From NCBI GenBank assembly GCA_027066265.1, contig JAMOOB010000127.1, forward strand, positions 1-48,623: a stretch of 48,623 bases of DNA. Reading direction: 5' to 3'. The stretch comes from Desulfurococcales archaeon. GTDB taxonomy: Archaea > Thermoproteota > Thermoprotei_A > Sulfolobales > Ignisphaeraceae. Position 1 is the stretch's first letter. Each line of letters opens with the position of its first letter. The position numbers and the translations under genes are program-made. The notes under the pieces are model-generated. The model saw only the letters and a program-made list of their open reading frames with translations, did not search any database and was not told where the DNA came from. This document shows positions 24,292 through 31,841 of this stretch, in pieces.

Positions 24292-24781
24292 TGCTACCCA
24301 CCTTCTTCACGATCTTAATCCACTCTACGGGAACCGTCACGGTGTGTGCATACTGCGCCTCAAAAATGTTAAGAGTCACTTCATTCTTTGCTCTGTCTAT
24401 TGCAACGACCTTAGCACGAGCACCACGTAGCGGACCTGCAGTAACTTCGACTTCGTCGCCTTCCTGAAGTATTTCGATGAGGGGCTTCGGCTTGAGTAGC
24501 TTCTCCAAATCTTCCCACTTGATGGTCCCCGAAGCCCTTCCCTTGACGTGCTTCAGCCCTCTGATAGCTTCGTACACTACGTGGAGACCCGTAGCCTCGA
24601 TGATTATGTATCCTCGAAGCTCGGGCACGACGACGATCGAGTATATGGGCAAGTTCTTTACCTTGGCGTGTGCCTCTACCATTATAGCTACGTTGATCTC
24701 CTGCTGTGCCGTTGTTCGTATTGCGAAGAATAGTGCTTCGGGTAGCTTAACCTTGACCGAAGGAGTCGGGCTTTCGCTCAT
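24284..24781 (-). CDS. spt5: Transcription elongation factor Spt5 (NusG-type)
   Basis: The product is 165 residues, made of a NGN domain (LFFAIRTTAQQE to VYEAIRGLKHVKG) and a KOW domain (EILQEGDEVEVTAGPLRGARAKV). Spt5 clamps RNA polymerase with Spt4 to aid processivity; Spt4 is not in the window. The order secE-spt5-rpl11-rpl1-rpl10 is the classic archaeal and bacterial arrangement. Confidence 0.97.
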   Translation of the reverse strand: MSESPTPSVKVKLPEALFFAIRTTAQQEINVAIMVEAHAKVKNLPIYSIVVVPELRGYIIIEATGLHVVYEAIRGLKHVKGRASGTIKWEDLEKLLKPKPLIEILQEGDEVEVTAGPLRGARAKVVAIDRAKNEVTLNIFEAQYAHTVTVPVEWIKIVKKVGSSA

Positions 24782-24788
24782 ACCGATT

Positions 24789-24989
24789 TCACCCAGTAGG
24801 TGTGAGACCCGTACCTTGCTGTGCTAACCACATTAGTAAACCTACACCATACGCTAGCAATCCAGTAACGGTCAAGCCTAGCAACGTTAACTTAAGTACG
24901 TTTAGATACTCATCGGTTGATGGTCGCTGCGTCTGTGCTGAGGTAAGGACTCGCTTCATGTTTTTGAATGCTTCAATGTACTTACCCAC
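24789..24989 (-). CDS. secE: Preprotein translocase subunit SecE (Sec61 gamma)
   Basis: The product is 66 residues with one amphipathic helix (YIEAFKNMKRVL) and one C-terminal membrane helix (LLGLTVTGLLAYGVGLLMWL). It is the essential small subunit of the SecYE channel. GTG at 24989 is preferred because AGGTG lies 7 nt upstream and the length matches the family; an in-frame TTG at 25013, overlapping the ftsY stop as TTGA, would add eight residues. Confidence 0.93.
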   Translation of the reverse strand: MGKYIEAFKNMKRVLTSAQTQRPSTDEYLNVLKLTLLGLTVTGLLAYGVGLLMWLAQQGTGLTPTG

Positions 24990-25009
24990 AGCGCTACACC
25001 TATCGAAAC

Positions 25010-25918
25010 TCAACGTAGTAGTAGGTTTAATATAGTATCAGGATCGTAGGGTACGAGATCCTCGTAGCGCTGTCCGGTGCCTAGGAATAGAATAGGTCTC
25101 TCGATACCCATTATCACTGATAGAGCTGCTCCACCCTTCGCATCTGCATCGACTTTGGTTAGGATTACTGCATCAACTCCTACAGCTTCGTGAAACCTCT
25201 TGACTTGCTCTATGGCGTCGTTACCCGTAAGCGCATCGACTACGAGTAGCTTCAGATCCGGTTTCACGACCCTAACTATCTTCCTGAGCTCATTCATCAG
25301 ATCTACATCTATATGCATTCTACCAGCGGTATCGATCAAAACAACGTCTAGTCCACGCTTGGTAGCATACACAACTCCATCGAATGCCACGGCAGCTGGA
25401 TCTGAACCATACTTACCTCCTATAAAGGGAACCCGAAGATTTTCGCTATGCTTCTTCAACTGCTCCTGTGCAGCAGCTCTGAATGTATCGGCTGCGACTA
25501 TCACGGGTCGAAGACCGTGCTTCTTGAGTAGGTACGCGATTTTTGCTATGGTAGTAGTCTTGCCCACGCCGTTAACTCCCATAAATACTATTTTGAAGGG
25601 TCTTCGTTCTCGTGCTAACGCGATGAGATCGATATCGCTCTTACCGCGTTCGAGAATTTCTCGAAGTGTCTTCTTGATTTCGTTTAGAATGTACTCCTTT
25701 TCATCGCATCCTCGAGGAATCTTGGCGTTGGTTAGAACGTCCTTAATCTTTGTACACAGTGCTTCAGCAACATCGTAAGCTACGTCTGCTTCGATGAGTT
25801 TGAGCATGAATTCGTCCAGAACCTTATTCAGTACGTCTTCGGAAAGCTGTTTATACTTGATGCTCTCCGCAACCTTGTTTACGAAACTACGAAAAAGATC
25901 TTTCAGAGTACGGAACAC
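25010..25918 (-). CDS. ftsY: Signal recognition particle receptor FtsY
   Basis: The product is 302 residues, an SRP GTPase with an N domain (residues 1-100) and a G domain. G1 is GVNGVGKTT, I-box DTFRAAAQEQL, G3 DTAGR and G4 TKVDADAKGG. It docks ribosome-SRP complexes at the membrane and hands them to the Sec channel, whose SecE gene overlaps its end. The acidic N-terminal A domain seen in many FtsY proteins is absent, as in other short archaeal versions. Confidence 0.96.
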   Translation of the reverse strand: MFRTLKDLFRSFVNKVAESIKYKQLSEDVLNKVLDEFMLKLIEADVAYDVAEALCTKIKDVLTNAKIPRGCDEKEYILNEIKKTLREILERGKSDIDLIALARERRPFKIVFMGVNGVGKTTTIAKIAYLLKKHGLRPVIVAADTFRAAAQEQLKKHSENLRVPFIGGKYGSDPAAVAFDGVVYATKRGLDVVLIDTAGRMHIDVDLMNELRKIVRVVKPDLKLLVVDALTGNDAIEQVKRFHEAVGVDAVILTKVDADAKGGAALSVIMGIERPILFLGTGQRYEDLVPYDPDTILNLLLR

Positions 25919-25942
25919 GTACGTTCCCCGATAGATCGAGCT

Positions 25943-26422
25943 TCAGTGTGCTGATCCAGGTGCTTGACCAGTACTACTCTGTTCGAGAAGCGCTACGTAT
26001 TCTTCTAACTTTTGTCGTATCTGTGCATGTAGGTCGAGGAGCTTCTTCAGCTCGGCTTCTGCTTCCCTAAGCGCTGTGCTCAGATCCTTGTTTCGATTCA
26101 TGAGTATCTCCAGAGCTTTGTTGGGTGGTACCGCTACCACGTATTCCCGTGCAAGTGTGATTAGAACCTTGTCTACATCTCGTAGTTCAGCTCTAACGAA
26201 AGCGTATCCTCTTCGATCGAGAGCTACGATGACGTTGCGCTCCTTACGCTCGTTAATCTTAGAAATAGTTTCGTACGAAAGTCTTAGCTCCTCGATCTCC
26301 TGCCTTATCATTGCAACACGGCTTTGAGCAACCTCGATATATGTTTGAAGTTCATTCAGTTGAGAAGCTAATTGACGAATTATGTTCTCGATCTTCGCTC
26401 TATCGAGTTGCTCTCCACTCAT
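25943..26422 (-). CDS. pfdA: Prefoldin subunit alpha
   Basis: The product is 159 residues with two long coiled-coil helices (about 5-55 and 95-145) joined by a beta hairpin segment (NVIVALDRRGYAFVRAEL and onwards). This is the alpha-type prefoldin layout with two hairpins. The hexamer of alpha and beta holds unfolded proteins for the thermosome. It overlaps rplX by 4 nt. Confidence 0.93.
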   Translation of the reverse strand: MSGEQLDRAKIENIIRQLASQLNELQTYIEVAQSRVAMIRQEIEELRLSYETISKINERKERNVIVALDRRGYAFVRAELRDVDKVLITLAREYVVAVPPNKALEILMNRNKDLSTALREAEAELKKLLDLHAQIRQKLEEYVALLEQSSTGQAPGSAH

Positions 26423-26682
26423 TCTACCACCATCTTAGTTAGCTGCGAAAGCTCCTTGACATACTTATCCAAAGCTTGCTCAGGGCTTATCTCCTCAACC
26501 TTGAGTATCTTGATGTTAGCTCGCTTAACCTTGTGCTTGCTGCCAAGTTCAGAGTACAGCTTCTCAAGTGCATCGCTTAGCTTTAGTGCTCGAATCTCCT
26601 TGACGAACTTTCTCCACTCTGGTGCTGTGCTTGTACCTATGAGCATGTATCCGTAGATCCGAAATATCTTTACCTCCGACAA
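26419..26682 (-). CDS. rplX: Ribosomal protein LX (L18a/L20e)
   Basis: The product is 87 residues. VKIFRIYGYMLIG at the N-terminus and the WRKFVKEIRAL motif are typical of archaeal LX, a single-domain form of eukaryotic L18a in the large subunit. The aIF6 gene ends 2 nt upstream and the prefoldin gene overlaps its stop. Confidence 0.94.
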   Translation of the reverse strand: MSEVKIFRIYGYMLIGTSTAPEWRKFVKEIRALKLSDALEKLYSELGSKHKVKRANIKILKVEEISPEQALDKYVKELSQLTKMVVE

Positions 26683-26684
26683 GG

Positions 26685-27362
26685 TTATCTACCCCCGAAC
26701 ACTTGCATGATACGCATCATTTCGGGGCCCGTTGTTCGAGACCCTACGATTATTCCGAAGCTGTTAGCAACGAGACCAGACCTTATAAACCCTATACCGA
26801 AGTTGACCGTACCGATATCTATCGGAACTCCAAAAAGTTGCGAAAGATAGCTAATTTCTGCTTCGTCTGCATCTGGATGCACCAAACCGCCACGGTTATT
26901 TACGTACGCTGCCGATCCTACGGTTGGTATGTTGGCTATGGTACCCTTCTCAACGGTCTCGACTTCTAGAACATCCTTAACTATGTCGCGAACCTCGGGA
27001 TAGGCTTCGGGATGAACGAGTGCTGCCCTATCGTTTACGAGGCAAATATTTCCGAGCGCTGTATATCTACTTTTAACTATGGCTACGTTGCCTTCGAACT
27101 CTCTTTTTATGATCTCGTACTCGTGATCTCTAACGAAGTTCGGTAGTAGAAGCCCCTTGTTATTCCCTGCTACAAGGATCCCTACGAGATTCATGCCGCC
27201 TATCGTTGTGATTATGATTTTAGTTTTAAGAACCGTGCGAATGATAGAAAGCTCTTTCTCTTCGAGTAGCGGTGGTACTATCGTAATGCGATCGTTAGTA
27301 AATATGTATATACCTATATTTGGGTTTCCACGTATGTCCATCTTTTCGATAGGTATCGACAC
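26685..27362 (-). CDS. eif6: Translation initiation factor 6 (anti-association factor)
   Basis: The product is 225 residues and shows the internal repeats of the five-fold pentein ring: recurring GNNKG and VNDRAALVHPE-type, VNNRGGLVHPDAD-type segments about 45 residues apart. aIF6 binds the large subunit and blocks its joining to the small one. It sits between rpl31e and rplX, a common archaeal arrangement. Confidence 0.96.
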   Translation of the reverse strand: MSIPIEKMDIRGNPNIGIYIFTNDRITIVPPLLEEKELSIIRTVLKTKIIITTIGGMNLVGILVAGNNKGLLLPNFVRDHEYEIIKREFEGNVAIVKSRYTALGNICLVNDRAALVHPEAYPEVRDIVKDVLEVETVEKGTIANIPTVGSAAYVNNRGGLVHPDADEAEISYLSQLFGVPIDIGTVNFGIGFIRSGLVANSFGIIVGSRTTGPEMMRIMQVFGGR

Positions 27363-27378
27363 TCGAGATACACCGTGT

Positions 27379-27651
27379 TTATCGACGTACTGGTATTGCT
27401 AAAGAAGCTTTGTATACACCTTCGTCGATCTTCTGGAACTTGATAGCGATCCATCTTGGCGGCTTCTCGATCTTTCTCTTGTATATATACACGCTTATCA
27501 ATGGATCTAGAATCACCTTTCCTCCTAGATGACGCTCTAGGAATCTACGAATATACTTGACAGCTCTCTTACCTCGATCGCGTCGACTTCCTGCCCAGTA
27601 CACTCTTCTAAGCGAGAGGATGTATATGCCCTCGGTCTTCTCTTTAGGCAT
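27379..27651 (-). CDS. rpl31e: Ribosomal protein L31e
   Basis: The product is 90 residues. YILSLRRVYWAGSRRDRGKRAVKYIR and DPLISVYIYKRKIEKPPR-type segments identify it. It lies near the peptide tunnel exit. The ATG at 27651 is used: GGTGAG precedes it by a few bases and overlaps the possible upstream GTG at 27660. Confidence 0.95.
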   Translation of the reverse strand: MPKEKTEGIYILSLRRVYWAGSRRDRGKRAVKYIRRFLERHLGGKVILDPLISVYIYKRKIEKPPRWIAIKFQKIDEGVYKASLAIPVRR

Positions 27652-27661
27652 GCATCTCACC

Positions 27662-27820
27662 TTACACGTCTTCTAGCTTACTTCTTCTCCAATGTCTTAA
27701 CCTGGGTCTCCACCTAACCTTGAACCTAGTCTTTACAACAACCCATAGAGGTATTGGCTGGTTCGACTTTTCGCGGTTTATGAGCCGGAGTTTCTTAGCT
27801 AATGGTTTGTGGTGAGCCAT
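27662..27820 (-). CDS. rpl39e: Ribosomal protein L39e
   Basis: This 52-residue gene is below usual ORF-length cut-offs; I read it by hand. It begins MAHHKPLAKKLRL and contains the invariant family core NQPIPLWVVVKT and RWRPRLRHWRRSKL. L39e lines the exit tunnel. GAGGTGA lies 6 nt upstream of the ATG. Its TAA is followed by GGTGAG, the ribosome site of rpl31e. Confidence 0.96.
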   Translation of the reverse strand: MAHHKPLAKKLRLINREKSNQPIPLWVVVKTRFKVRWRPRLRHWRRSKLEDV

Positions 27821-27826
27821 CGAAGT

Positions 27827-28174
27827 TCACCTCTTCTCCTTGATGCTGATCCTGATTTCCCTTCGCGTTCGCTCATACACTTCAGCTAAAATTTCTTTCA
27901 GTTCTTCGTCGGTTATGGGGCGCGTGATCCTACCTTGCAACGCTAGCGTTATGAGGTGATCTTCGACGAGTCTTGCGATATCCGGTCTAACTAGCTTGAT
28001 GTTTGAGAGTCTTTCCCTTGCTTCCGGAGTTAGGATGGTACGGAGCATCTCTTGTCTACGGGCTTCCTCGATGGCTTGTTGAATCCTACGACGTTCAAGT
28101 TCTTGCTTCTTGCGAAGTAGTTCTTGATATTGGCGTTCAAGAATAGCGGCAAGCTCTTCATCGCTTAAAGTCAT
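27827..28174 (-). CDS. PDCD5-family DNA-binding protein
   Basis: The product is 115 residues: a long charged N-terminal helix with Glu/Arg/Gln runs followed by a compact three-helix domain (ILTPEARERLSNIKLVRPDIARLVEDHLI). This matches archaeal homologues of PDCD5, a small nucleic-acid-binding protein of uncertain role nearly always encoded beside rps19e. ATG at 28174 is chosen because GAGGTG is 6-7 nt upstream. Confidence 0.93.
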   Translation of the reverse strand: MTLSDEELAAILERQYQELLRKKQELERRRIQQAIEEARRQEMLRTILTPEARERLSNIKLVRPDIARLVEDHLITLALQGRITRPITDEELKEILAEVYERTRREIRISIKEKR

Positions 28175-28179
28175 GTCCT

Positions 28180-28674
28180 TCACCTCGTAGCTTCTACGAG
28201 TTTTCTAATCGATGGAGGCCCGTACTTTGCGAGCTCGGGTCGCTGCTTAACAAGCTCTTGGAAGATTTCCCAAGCGATTCTATCGAGTAAAGCTCTTCCC
28301 TGTGGCGTGATAACGCGACCCTCCTTGGTTTTCGCTACAAGTCCTGCTTGCTCGAGCTGCTGTAGAATCTTCCTGATGTGAGAACCACCACACTTTCTGA
28401 AATGTGGTGGTGCTACTCCTCTACGTTGTAGACCTCCGTAGATAACTCTGAAGGTTTCGATACCTATGGGTCCTTCAGCAAGGTAAAGCTTCCTAAGGAT
28501 GCTAGCAGCTCTGTAGTACCACCAATCCGGATTATCTGGTACGCGTTCTTTGTGAGGACCGGTCTTGACGAAGAGTGCCCATGTGGGGGGTTTAACAGAT
28601 GGTACGTGTTCCTTTAGATAACGGGCTAGACGCTCTATGAATATGTCTGCTGGAACGTCTCGTACCGTGACCAT
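28180..28674 (-). CDS. rps19e: Ribosomal protein S19e
   Basis: The product is 164 residues. VRDVPADIFIERLARYLKE, the WWYYRAASILRKLY motif and GGGxx-type loop (YGGLQRRGVAPPHF), then SGG-like HIRKILQQLEQAGLV, identify S19e, a winged-helix protein of the small subunit head. It is in the usual pair with the PDCD5 gene. Confidence 0.96.
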   Translation of the reverse strand: MVTVRDVPADIFIERLARYLKEHVPSVKPPTWALFVKTGPHKERVPDNPDWWYYRAASILRKLYLAEGPIGIETFRVIYGGLQRRGVAPPHFRKCGGSHIRKILQQLEQAGLVAKTKEGRVITPQGRALLDRIAWEIFQELVKQRPELAKYGPPSIRKLVEATR

Positions 28675-28677
28675 TAT

Positions 28678-28980
28678 CTACCGCCTCGACTCCCCTCCTT
28701 GTCTAAGCTTATCAATTTTAATCCTCTTTACACCCTTCTTCACGAGAACGTACGTGTATCCACGGCTATCGACGATAAGTGCGCCAACCTCTTCGGCTAG
28801 CTTACGGATATCGTCCTCGGATACAATGTTTCGCGCGTTCTTCAGTATACGGATCTTGATGGCACCCTCCTCTTCGAGTCTTCTACGTACTTCCTCAACG
28901 AGACCAGGATGGATACCTTTCTTACCTATGTTTACGTCGGCTCTCGATTGCGCCACCTTTATCTTCTTCAACTGCTTCAC
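28678..28980 (-). CDS. YhbY/CRM-domain RNA-binding protein
   Basis: The product is about 100 residues. The CRM fold is indicated by the ADVNIGKKGIHPGLVEEV segment with the GxxG loop and by IKIRILKNAR. Such proteins bind rRNA precursors. The frame is open from 29100, but the upstream 40 residues are the reverse-frame image of rnp4. GTG at 28980 has TTGGAG about 7 nt upstream and starts the domain. It overlaps rnp4 by 59 nt. Confidence 0.82.
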   Translation of the reverse strand: MKQLKKIKVAQSRADVNIGKKGIHPGLVEEVRRRLEEEGAIKIRILKNARNIVSEDDIRKLAEEVGALIVDSRGYTYVLVKKGVKRIKIDKLRQGGESRR

Positions 28981-29311
28981 GATGCTTCTCCAATCCACCT
29001 CTATGCACCACGAACTCGTACCTATGTATGTACCCGCACGTAAGACACGTAGTAACGAGCCTAAGAGTCTTTCCTTCTCGTCTAGTTCGAACCCTAGCAT
29101 TGAGGCCAGGAACCATAATTACGTGGCAATTCTTGCAGATCCAGCGTTTTATAGATTTTGGAATCCGTACCCGTACCCTCATCGATATTCTGCGTATGAG
29201 TTCTCCATACCTACGAGCGAGATCGATGTCTCCTTGCCTAACAGCTTCTACTCCTAGCCTGAAGAGCCATCGCATTCGTTGAATCGCTAAATCGCGCAGA
29301 ACACTGCTCAA
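28922..29311 (-). CDS. rnp4: RNase P protein component 4 (Rpp21)
   Basis: The product is 129 residues. Two long N-terminal helices (LRDLAIQRMRWLFRLGVEA) precede a zinc ribbon with ligands CKNC and CLTC. Rpp21 pairs with Rpp29 on the RNase P RNA to help trim tRNA 5' leaders. The TTG start at 29311 follows AAGGG. It is the first gene of the long minus-strand operon, with a TATA box about 30-39 nt upstream that is shared with the divergent tRNA-Glu. Confidence 0.92.
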   Translation of the reverse strand: MSSVLRDLAIQRMRWLFRLGVEAVRQGDIDLARRYGELIRRISMRVRVRIPKSIKRWICKNCHVIMVPGLNARVRTRREGKTLRLVTTCLTCGYIHRYEFVVHRGGLEKHREAVEEDKGGAIESRRKHR

Positions 29312-29340
29312 ACGTACCCTTCGGCCCTAGTGCCATCAAC

Positions 29341-29350
29341 GCTTATAAGC
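29341..29350. promoter_or_regulatory. Palindromic TATA box shared by rnp4 operon and tRNA-Glu
   Basis: GCTTATAAGC is a perfect 10-bp palindrome. It is 30-39 nt upstream of the rnp4 start on one side and 31-40 nt upstream of the mature tRNA-Glu 5' end on the other. No other TATA-like element occurs in this 69-nt gap, so both transcripts may depend on it. Confidence 0.6.
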
Positions 29351-29380
29351 GCACCATAGCCATAGCCTCCCTATGGAGGT

Positions 29381-29480
29381 GCCGCGGTAGTATAGCCCGG
29401 TCAAGTATGCGGGCCTCTCGAGCCCGTGACACCCTGCGTGGGTGCGGGAGACCCGGGTTCAAATCCCGGCCGCGGCACCA
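29381..29480 (+). tRNA. tRNA-Glu (anticodon CTC) with 22-nt intron in the variable loop
   Basis: Acceptor GCCGCGG/CCGCGGC, anticodon stem CGGGC/GCCCG with loop CTCTCGA (anticodon CTC), T arm CCGGG/CCCGG and an encoded CCA are all intact. The region between anticodon and T arms is 22 nt too long. Removing 29429-29450 restores the normal variable loop TGAC and a canonical tRNA-Glu. The leader carries a 6-bp hairpin (CCATAG at 29360-29365 with CTATGG at 29371-29376) just before the 5' end. Confidence 0.93.
29429..29450 (+). other. Non-canonical tRNA intron (bulge-helix-bulge type)
   Basis: The intron holds a CACCC/GGGTG hairpin with loop TGCGT. It is bounded by 3-nt bulges TGA (29427-29429) and AGA (29449-29451) separated by a 4-bp helix CCCG/CGGG, the signature cut by the archaeal splicing endonuclease. 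Cutting after the second base of each bulge gives a perfect mature tRNA. The outer helix beyond the bulges is weak, a relaxed form known from non-canonical crenarchaeal introns. Confidence 0.85.
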
Positions 29481-29490
29481 TGTTCTTCTC

Positions 29491-29528
29491 GACTCTTCAT
29501 AGATCGCAGCCGTGGTTCTCGAAGAGTC
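29491..29528. repeat. 8-bp inverted repeat between tRNA-Glu and cdc48
   Basis: GACTCTTC (29491-29498) is exactly complementary to GAAGAGTC (29521-29528), with a 22-nt loop. Each arm is preceded by TTCTC. It lies 11 nt past the tRNA CCA and just upstream of the cdc48 TATA-like TATTAAT (29541-29547). It may be a terminator hairpin, a small RNA or an operator. Confidence 0.5.
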
Positions 29529-29590
29529 TAAGACCAAAGGTATTAATCTCCGGAAGTGGTTAGCTCTGTGGCTATGTATGGGTGTGTAGC

Positions 29591-31780
29591 ATGAGTGAGC
29601 GAGAGGTTAAGCTTCGTGTTGAGTCTGCTAAGCAACGTGATGTTGGTAAGAAGATTGCTAGGATACCTAGGAAGGTGTTCAAGATTCTAGGCATAGATGT
29701 TGGTGACTACATAGAGGTTCGTGGTCCAAAGGGAGCAACAGTTCTTCAAGCTTGGCCTGCTTATCCAGAGGATGAAGATTTCGAAATCATTAGAATCGAT
29801 GGGCTTGCGAGACAGATACTGGGTGTTAGCGTAGGCGATATAGTAACCGTTAGGAAAGCAAACGTTGCACCAGCTCAGCGAGTCGTTTTAGCACCGATCG
29901 AGGAGAGGCTTATTGAGGATTACGCTAGGTACCTCGCCAAGTTCATTAAGAGAGAGCTTCTCCACAAGCCCGTTATGCGCGGCGAGATAATCGTTATCCC
30001 GCAGTACTTCGGGTACCAACTTCGTTTAAGAGTCATAAGCACCGTTCCTAGCCAAGCAGTCTACATAACCGACGAAACAGATGTCGAGGTTAGAACTGAG
30101 CCAGCGCGTGAACCAGCGATAGGTATCCCGAGAGTGACGTGGGAAGACATAGGAGATCTGGAAGAGGTTAAGGAACGCATTCGCGAAATCGTTGAGCTAC
30201 CTATGAAGCAGCCCAAGCTCTTCGAAAGACTTGGTATAGAGCCTCCCAAAGGCATTCTACTCTACGGTCCTCCAGGTTGTGGAAAGACATTGCTAGCCAA
30301 AGCATTAGCTAACGAAGTTGGTGCCTACTTCATAGCGATAAACGGACCCGAAATCATGTCGAAGTACTACGGAGAGTCCGAGCAGAGATTGAGGCAGATC
30401 TTCGAGGAAGCTAAGAAGAATGCGCCAGCGATAATATTCATCGATGAGATAGATGCTATCGCTCCGAAGAGAGAGGAAGTCGTTGGAGAAGTTGAGAAGA
30501 GAGTAGTTGCCCAGCTCTTGACGTTGATGGATGGATTGCAGGAGAGGGGTAGGGTCATAGTTATAGGAGCAACGAATAGACCAGACGCACTAGATCCAGC
30601 GCTCCGTAGACCCGGTAGATTCGATCGCGAGATCGAGGTACCTCCACCCGATAAACGTGCTAGGAAAGAAATTCTGCAAGTGCATACCAGAAACGTTCCG
30701 TTGGCAGAGGATGTCGATCTCGATAAACTTGCCGAAATGACTCACGGCTATACCGGAGCAGATCTTGCAGCGCTCGTCAAGGAAGCCGCTATGAATGCTC
30801 TTCGAAGGTTCAGAAAAGAGCATGCAATAGACCTCAACAAACCGATACCACCAGAACTACTGGAGAAGCTCAAGGTTACGATGAGCGACTTCCTAGCTGC
30901 GATGAGGGTCGTACCACCTTCGCTAATGAGGGAGGTTCTCATCGAAGTACCGGAAGTTAGGTGGGATGACATAGGCGGACTCGAAGACGTAAAGCAGCAG
31001 CTTAGGGAAGCCGTTGAATGGCCTCTCAAGTATCCACACATATTCGAACAAATGGGTATCAGACCGCCTAAGGGTATTCTACTCTACGGTCCTCCAGGTT
31101 GTGGAAAGACATTGCTAGCCAAGGCTGTCGCCACCGAAAGCGGAGCGAACTTCATTGCAGTAAAAGGTCCGGAGATCCTTAGCAAGTGGGTTGGTGAATC
31201 CGAGCGTGCTATCAGGGAGATATTCCGGCGTGCTAGGCAAGTAGCTCCAGCAGTCATATTCTTCGACGAGATAGACTCTATCGCTCCAGCACGAGGACTA
31301 CACCACGATACTTCGGGAGTCACTGATCGCATCGTTAATCAGCTGCTCACAGAGATGGACGGTATCGAACCTCTGAGAGGAATAGTAGTCATAGGCGCTA
31401 CGAACCGTCCAGACCTAATCGATCCAGCACTACTCAGACCCGGTAGATTCGATAGATTGATCTACGTACCGCCACCCGACCTCAAGGCGAGGTACGAGAT
31501 TCTGAAGATACACACGCGTAAGGTACCTCTAGCAGACGACGTGGATCTCGTAAAGCTTGCACAGATAACTGAGGGATACACGGGTGCGGATCTCGAAGCG
31601 TTGGTAAGGGAAGCAGTTATGCTAAGCCTTAGAGAGGAAGGCGTACCAAGACCCAAACCCGTAGCATGGAGACACTTCATGAAAGCTATGGAGGTCGTTA
31701 AACCTAGCCTAACGAAGGATAGATTGAAGCGCTACGAGCAGATAAAGGAAGAACTCGCGAAGAGAATACTCTACATGTAG
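29591..31780 (+). CDS. cdc48: CDC48/VAT-type AAA+ ATPase (p97 homologue)
   Basis: The product is about 729 residues. The N domain (double-psi barrel, residues 1-190) is followed by D1 and D2 rings, each with Walker A GPPGCGKT (226-233 and 500-507), Walker B IIFIDEIDAI and VIFFDEIDSI, and arginine-finger motifs RRPGRFDRE and LRPGRFDR. It unfolds proteins for degradation. The last residues ILYM fit the HbYX motif by which such ATPases can open the 20S proteasome. ATG at 29591 follows GGTG; a GTG at 29582 is in frame. The two Walker A regions share a 47-nt identical DNA stretch. Confidence 0.97.
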   Translation: MSEREVKLRVESAKQRDVGKKIARIPRKVFKILGIDVGDYIEVRGPKGATVLQAWPAYPEDEDFEIIRIDGLARQILGVSVGDIVTVRKANVAPAQRVVLAPIEERLIEDYARYLAKFIKRELLHKPVMRGEIIVIPQYFGYQLRLRVISTVPSQAVYITDETDVEVRTEPAREPAIGIPRVTWEDIGDLEEVKERIREIVELPMKQPKLFERLGIEPPKGILLYGPPGCGKTLLAKALANEVGAYFIAINGPEIMSKYYGESEQRLRQIFEEAKKNAPAIIFIDEIDAIAPKREEVVGEVEKRVVAQLLTLMDGLQERGRVIVIGATNRPDALDPALRRPGRFDREIEVPPPDKRARKEILQVHTRNVPLAEDVDLDKLAEMTHGYTGADLAALVKEAAMNALRRFRKEHAIDLNKPIPPELLEKLKVTMSDFLAAMRVVPPSLMREVLIEVPEVRWDDIGGLEDVKQQLREAVEWPLKYPHIFEQMGIRPPKGILLYGPPGCGKTLLAKAVATESGANFIAVKGPEILSKWVGESERAIREIFRRARQVAPAVIFFDEIDSIAPARGLHHDTSGVTDRIVNQLLTEMDGIEPLRGIVVIGATNRPDLIDPALLRPGRFDRLIYVPPPDLKARYEILKIHTRKVPLADDVDLVKLAQITEGYTGADLEALVREAVMLSLREEGVPRPKPVAWRHFMKAMEVVKPSLTKDRLKRYEQIKEELAKRILYM
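30254..30300 (+). repeat. 47-nt identical segment, copy 1 (D1 Walker A)
   Basis: This stretch of cdc48 is base-for-base identical to 31076-31122, including wobble positions. It covers the ILLYGPPGCGKTLLAK codons of the D1 ATPase. Confidence 0.95.
31076..31122 (+). repeat. 47-nt identical segment, copy 2 (D2 Walker A)
   Basis: Second copy of the 47-nt identity inside cdc48, covering the Walker A region of the D2 ATPase. The flanking codons differ from copy 1 on both sides, so the tract is bounded like a conversion tract. Confidence 0.95.
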
Positions 31781-31790
31781 TCTTCATGAT

Positions 31791-31824
31791 TTTTCGGTCG
31801 TAATGGTTTCTACATAATTTTCTT
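31791..31824 (+). promoter_or_regulatory. T-rich cdc48 3' region and tmcA TATA box
   Basis: The 61-nt gap holds two T runs (ATTTTTC at about 31790-31796 and ATTTTCTTTG at about 31817-31826), which could end cdc48 transcripts, as archaeal polymerase stops at T runs. TACATAATTT at 31811-31820 is centred about 26 nt before the tmcA GTG and could be its TATA box. Confidence 0.4.
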
Positions 31825-31841
31825 TGTACGGGGTGTAGACC

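Noticed and set aside
28981..29100. Longer reading of the YhbY-like gene
   Set aside because: The extra 40 residues are an alternative-frame reading of rnp4; the CRM domain begins at the GTG at 28980.
29343..29537. Minus-strand ORF over tRNA-Glu
   Set aside because: Its peptide (RGRDLNPGLPHPRRV) is the standard false translation of a tRNA gene, and the tRNA folds on the other strand.
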